Origin: JAFGSG01 sp964626055
GTDB taxonomy: Bacteria > Spirochaetota > UBA4802 > JAFGDQ01
Direction of reading: 5' to 3'
Assembly (NCBI GenBank): GCA_964626055.1
Contig: CAZVDF010000002.1
Location: 62,001 to 126,000, forward strand
Length of the DNA: 64,000 bases
Positions 61,619 to 64,000 of this stretch are shown here, one piece after another. The position numbers and the translations under genes are program-made. The stretch's first letter is position 1, and each line of letters opens with the position of its first letter. The notes under the pieces were generated by a model that had not been told where the DNA came from, did no database searches, and saw nothing but the letters and a program-made list of their open reading frames with translations.

Positions 61619-62752
61619 TTACCAGTCCTTTGTCACAATGTGGTAAACATTCGGAGTTTTCGCATCCATCTGCCATGTGATTATTTTGTTCGCAACCTGT
61701 CCCGGCAGTCCGAATGTATATTCCTTTCCATTGATAGTTGCTTTAAGCCCTCCGGCATTTCCAATCTTTAACTGAATATATTCAGACGCTTCCCATCTTT
61801 CCTTTACGCCCGCCGGAACAATACCCTTTTTCTTTTGCATCCCGTCGAGGTATAATTCGAGATATGTTTTGCGCGTAAATTCGGCTTCAAAAATAATCTT
61901 CAGATTCTTTCTGCTCTGTGCCGTAACCTGGGTCCCGGCAGAACTTTCAACCGCCGGAACCGTCTTCTGCAGCTCCGTGGTACCGGTCCCGTTCTTTTTC
62001 CCCAGCATGACAAATATCTTTGCCCTGTTCTCGGTCAATCCTTTTAAAGTCAGCATCACTTCCCTTGAAAAATCCCTGATCAGCAGTGTTTTCGGCTTTT
62101 CCATTTCAAGAGTCTCATACTGATTTCCGGGAAGCACCTCGACAACGACGGCATTGTTCTTTATGTCCTTTAGAAGGAACATAACCTCTTTATTGTCTAC
62201 CGGGAACTGAACAGTCTCATTTTTGTAGACCAATACGTAACCTCTGTCATCAGTCAGCGATAGATTGCGTATATTCTCATTTTCAAATGAATTCCTTGCT
62301 TTGGAATATTCTTTTTTAATATCCGAAGCGGGATCATTGTTCTCAACTTTAATGTCGGTTGAGAAAACAGACGATAACAGCCAGATTATCAGGATAAGCC
62401 CGATCGCACCTCCGGATATATAGAGTATTTTTTTATTTTTATTAAAGACGGCTGGAAGAGAGGGCAAAGAAAACAGGTTCGTAGGTTTTGTTAATTCCTC
62501 AAGCGGGGTCGCGCTTTCGCCTATTTTATAGCCTTTATACGACTGAACTATTTCATCGCCGTTCAGTTTGAGAAACTCCGCATAACTTCGCAAAAAACCC
62601 AATAGATAAGGTTCACCGGGGATTTTATCAAATTCTTCGTCCTCAAGAGCTTCCAGATATTTTGCGCTGATATTGGTCTCTTTCATTACATCTTTAATTG
62701 TCAGCTTTTTAAGCTCACGGGCGTCTCTAAGCTTTTCTCCGATTTTTTCCAC
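61619..62752 (-). CDS. rodZ: RodZ-like cytoskeletal protein
   Basis: Bitopic protein linking MreB to the cell-wall machinery. The N-terminal helix-turn-helix domain (about 1-70) shows GEKLRDARELKKLTIKDVMKETNISAKYLEALED and EFDKIPGEPYLLGFLRSYAEF, typical of the family. A basic linker, one membrane helix (about 108-128) and a long periplasmic part follow, ending in a DUF4115-like sheet (about 290-365). The start is GTG at 62752 with GGAG 9 bases upstream, overlapping the lolA stop region, so it is coupled to lolA. mreB is not in the window. Confidence 0.85.
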   Translation of the reverse strand: MEKIGEKLRDARELKKLTIKDVMKETNISAKYLEALEDEEFDKIPGEPYLLGFLRSYAEFLKLNGDEIVQSYKGYKIGESATPLEELTKPTNLFSLPSLPAVFNKNKKILYISGGAIGLILIIWLLSSVFSTDIKVENNDPASDIKKEYSKARNSFENENIRNLSLTDDRGYVLVYKNETVQFPVDNKEVMFLLKDIKNNAVVVEVLPGNQYETLEMEKPKTLLIRDFSREVMLTLKGLTENRAKIFVMLGKKNGTGTTELQKTVPAVESSAGTQVTAQSRKNLKIIFEAEFTRKTYLELYLDGMQKKKGIVPAGVKERWEASEYIQLKIGNAGGLKATINGKEYTFGLPGQVANKIITWQMDAKTPNVYHIVTKDW

Positions 62753-62758
62753 TTTATG

Positions 62759-63469
62759 CTACTCCTCAGATATAAGGGGATTTTTAAGTATTTTAGCCTG
62801 CGATGGAATATCAAACTGAAATATTCCGCTGGATACTTCAAAATTACTTTTGATGTTTGAAAAATATATCTCGATCATTTTTCCGGTTGAACTCTCTCCG
62901 ACGGCTTTTTTGATCAGAAAATCTTCGGATATCCATAATTTTATGGACCGGAATCCGCTTCTCGATTCTCTTTGTTTCAGGAAGAGAGTGTACTGCATTG
63001 AGCCGTCCGACTGCTTTTCGGGCTGGTTCCTTGAGGCGAATTTATAATGGTATTTTGTAAAAAGTCTTTTTAATCCGCTGCCAGTAGCTGAAGAAAAAAT
63101 CGAAGCGGAATCGGATCTCATATCCTGTTCAGCCACTACGTTCATAGAAGGAATATAAACCCATAGCCTTTTTCCATCCGAGACAATTTTCTGGCCTGCG
63201 GGATTGATGAATTCGATCAGCATTTTATCGGTTGCTTTATAGGTAATCCTTCCGTTTTTGTGAGCTTTGTTTCCCAGTTTTTCGGATACAATTCTAAAGT
63301 CAGCCTGGTATGATTCCATACCGGAAAATTTTTTTCTGACCTTCTTGACTACATCGCTGACAGTCGTAAATTCAAATATTTTATAAGCAAATAAATCGCT
63401 CGTGAATACGCTTGCTGTCATTAATAATAAAACTAATAAATATAAATTTTTTCTTTTAAAAAAAATCAT
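62759..63469 (-). CDS. lolA: Outer-membrane lipoprotein carrier protein LolA
   Basis: Periplasmic chaperone carrying lipoproteins to the outer membrane. A signal peptide (about 8-28) is followed by the LolA fold: VVKKVRKKFSGMESYQADFR, GRITYKATDKMLIEFINPAGQKIVSDGKRLWVYIP (quoted loosely; conserved core is PAGQKIVSDGKRLWVYIP), and the C-terminal IKLWISEDFLIKK and SNIKSNFEVSSGIFQFDIP. Length 236 is slightly above the usual 200-210. It confirms an outer membrane with lipoproteins. It heads the lolA-rodZ-(pgsA-pgpA) run. Confidence 0.88.
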   Translation of the reverse strand: MIFFKRKNLYLLVLLLMTASVFTSDLFAYKIFEFTTVSDVVKKVRKKFSGMESYQADFRIVSEKLGNKAHKNGRITYKATDKMLIEFINPAGQKIVSDGKRLWVYIPSMNVVAEQDMRSDSASIFSSATGSGLKRLFTKYHYKFASRNQPEKQSDGSMQYTLFLKQRESRSGFRSIKLWISEDFLIKKAVGESSTGKMIEIYFSNIKSNFEVSSGIFQFDIPSQAKILKNPLISEE

Positions 63470-63829
63470 CTGTTTACCGGAACATTATATTTGATGCATC
63501 GATACAAAAATCAAGTTGATCCACCGAGGATAAAACACAATTATGTAAAAAACACCTCTTGCTAAAGATGATATCGCATTATCAATTAAAGATATATGAA
63601 AAAAAAGACGGCAAAAAGTCAATCGTAAAAATTATCAACTTTTTCATTTTTATTCGCGCTGCCTGTAATATTCATTATTTACACCAGATACCAACAATTT
63701 TTCAATTTGAAATTAAAAGTGTAGACAAAAAATTATTTCTAAAATATGGTTGCAAACTGTAAATGAGATAAAACTTAAACAAGAGTTCCGATATTCTCAA
63801 AATTTAATAATTTAAGGTATAAGCATAAA
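63470..63829. other. Divergent intergenic region, lolA / window-edge gene
   Basis: A 360-base AT-rich spacer. A 67-codon plus-strand frame at 63559-63762 has no ribosome site and odd composition, so I do not call it. No hairpin or clear promoter stands out. Confidence 0.45.
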
Positions 63830-64000
63830 ATGAAAGCGATATTTATTGAGAAGAAACACCTGAATAAAAATGAAGTAATTGAGACCAATTTCAAAGAGGA
63901 ATTCCTTACGCAAATGAGCGAATTCAGAATTCTTGAATCGCATGTAGTATATTTTTCAGCAGGAGACTCAAAAATAAAAGAAATTCTTGTTAAAAAAGAA
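63830..64000 (+). CDS. 5' fragment of an unrecognised gene, cut by the window end
   Basis: ATG at 63830 opens a frame of 57 codons that runs to the last base. It begins MKAIFIEKKHLNKNEVIET and continues with mixed charged and hydrophobic residues (EEFLTQMSEFRILESHVVYF), with codon use like its neighbours. AAGG lies 12 bases upstream, rather far. The N-terminal fragment is too short for family assignment. Confidence 0.55.
   Translation, partial: MKAIFIEKKHLNKNEVIETNFKEEFLTQMSEFRILESHVVYFSAGDSKIKEILVKKE

Noticed and set aside
63559..63762. 67-codon plus-strand frame in the lolA upstream spacer
   Set aside because: No ribosome binding site, biased composition typical of AT-rich spacer, no recognisable motif.

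Overview
The window is an AT-rich (about 40% GC by eye), densely coded stretch of a diderm bacterial chromosome with no phage, transposase or CRISPR array. It encodes LolA, TolC, an Omp85-type barrel, lipoproteins, RodZ, a chemoreceptor and c-di-GMP enzymes, so the cell has an outer membrane and is probably motile. The run rplU-prp-rpmA-obgE-(PLP enzyme)-proB and the mix of diderm envelope genes with Firmicutes-like synteny fit a spirochaete-like lineage best. That placement is inference; no 16S or marker phylogeny is available here.

Layout. 1-12.7 kb: outer-membrane protein, etfBA, an Lgt-family protein, an unknown 484-residue protein next to an HD-GYP response regulator, an acetyl-CoA acetyltransferase, the NAD(P)HX repair enzyme with a lipoprotein, an oxidoreductase, and a Spy-like/SHOCT pair. 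13-23 kb: phosphohexomutase, secA, proB, a Cys/Met PLP enzyme, obgE, then rpmA-prp-rplU and a CAU tRNA, all on the minus strand. 23-35 kb: a GAF-GGDEF cyclase, a NhaD-type antiporter, a TolC/RND efflux pair, a chemoreceptor and an unusual PP-loop protein. 35-44 kb: hisBHA, a three-part envelope protein (protease-like, propeller, barrel), panE, a strong 6S RNA candidate, a CheW-like orphan, and eno-ftsB-DUF501. 44-54 kb: flavoredoxin-like protein, two-subunit class I fumarase, cobO, a stand-alone IMP cyclohydrolase, a TRAP transporter and an acyl-CoA synthetase. 54-64 kb: greA, then the minus-strand run lolA-rodZ-pgsA-pgpA, HIT-dprA, a haem protein, topA-xerC, and the start of a gene cut by the window edge.

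Metabolic reading. EtfAB, thiolase, acyl-CoA synthetase and a carboxylate-type TRAP system together suggest uptake and CoA-dependent oxidation or fermentation of organic acids. The oxygen-sensitive class I fumarase, cobalamin adenosyltransferase and a periplasmic haem sensor fit anaerobic or microaerobic life. One diguanylate cyclase with an intact I-site and one HD-GYP phosphodiesterase give both arms of c-di-GMP turnover.

Most notable: a previously unlabelled 6S-like RNA between panE and a CheW-like orphan; the Prp protease retained although L27 lacks the leader Prp normally removes; the protease-propeller-barrel protein with a broken HExxH; a PP-loop protein with a QueC-like cysteine site; and two families of palindromic intergenic repeats, one present as long identical direct copies. 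Many start codons were reset to internal ATG/GTG/TTG codons that have a good Shine-Dalgarno sequence.
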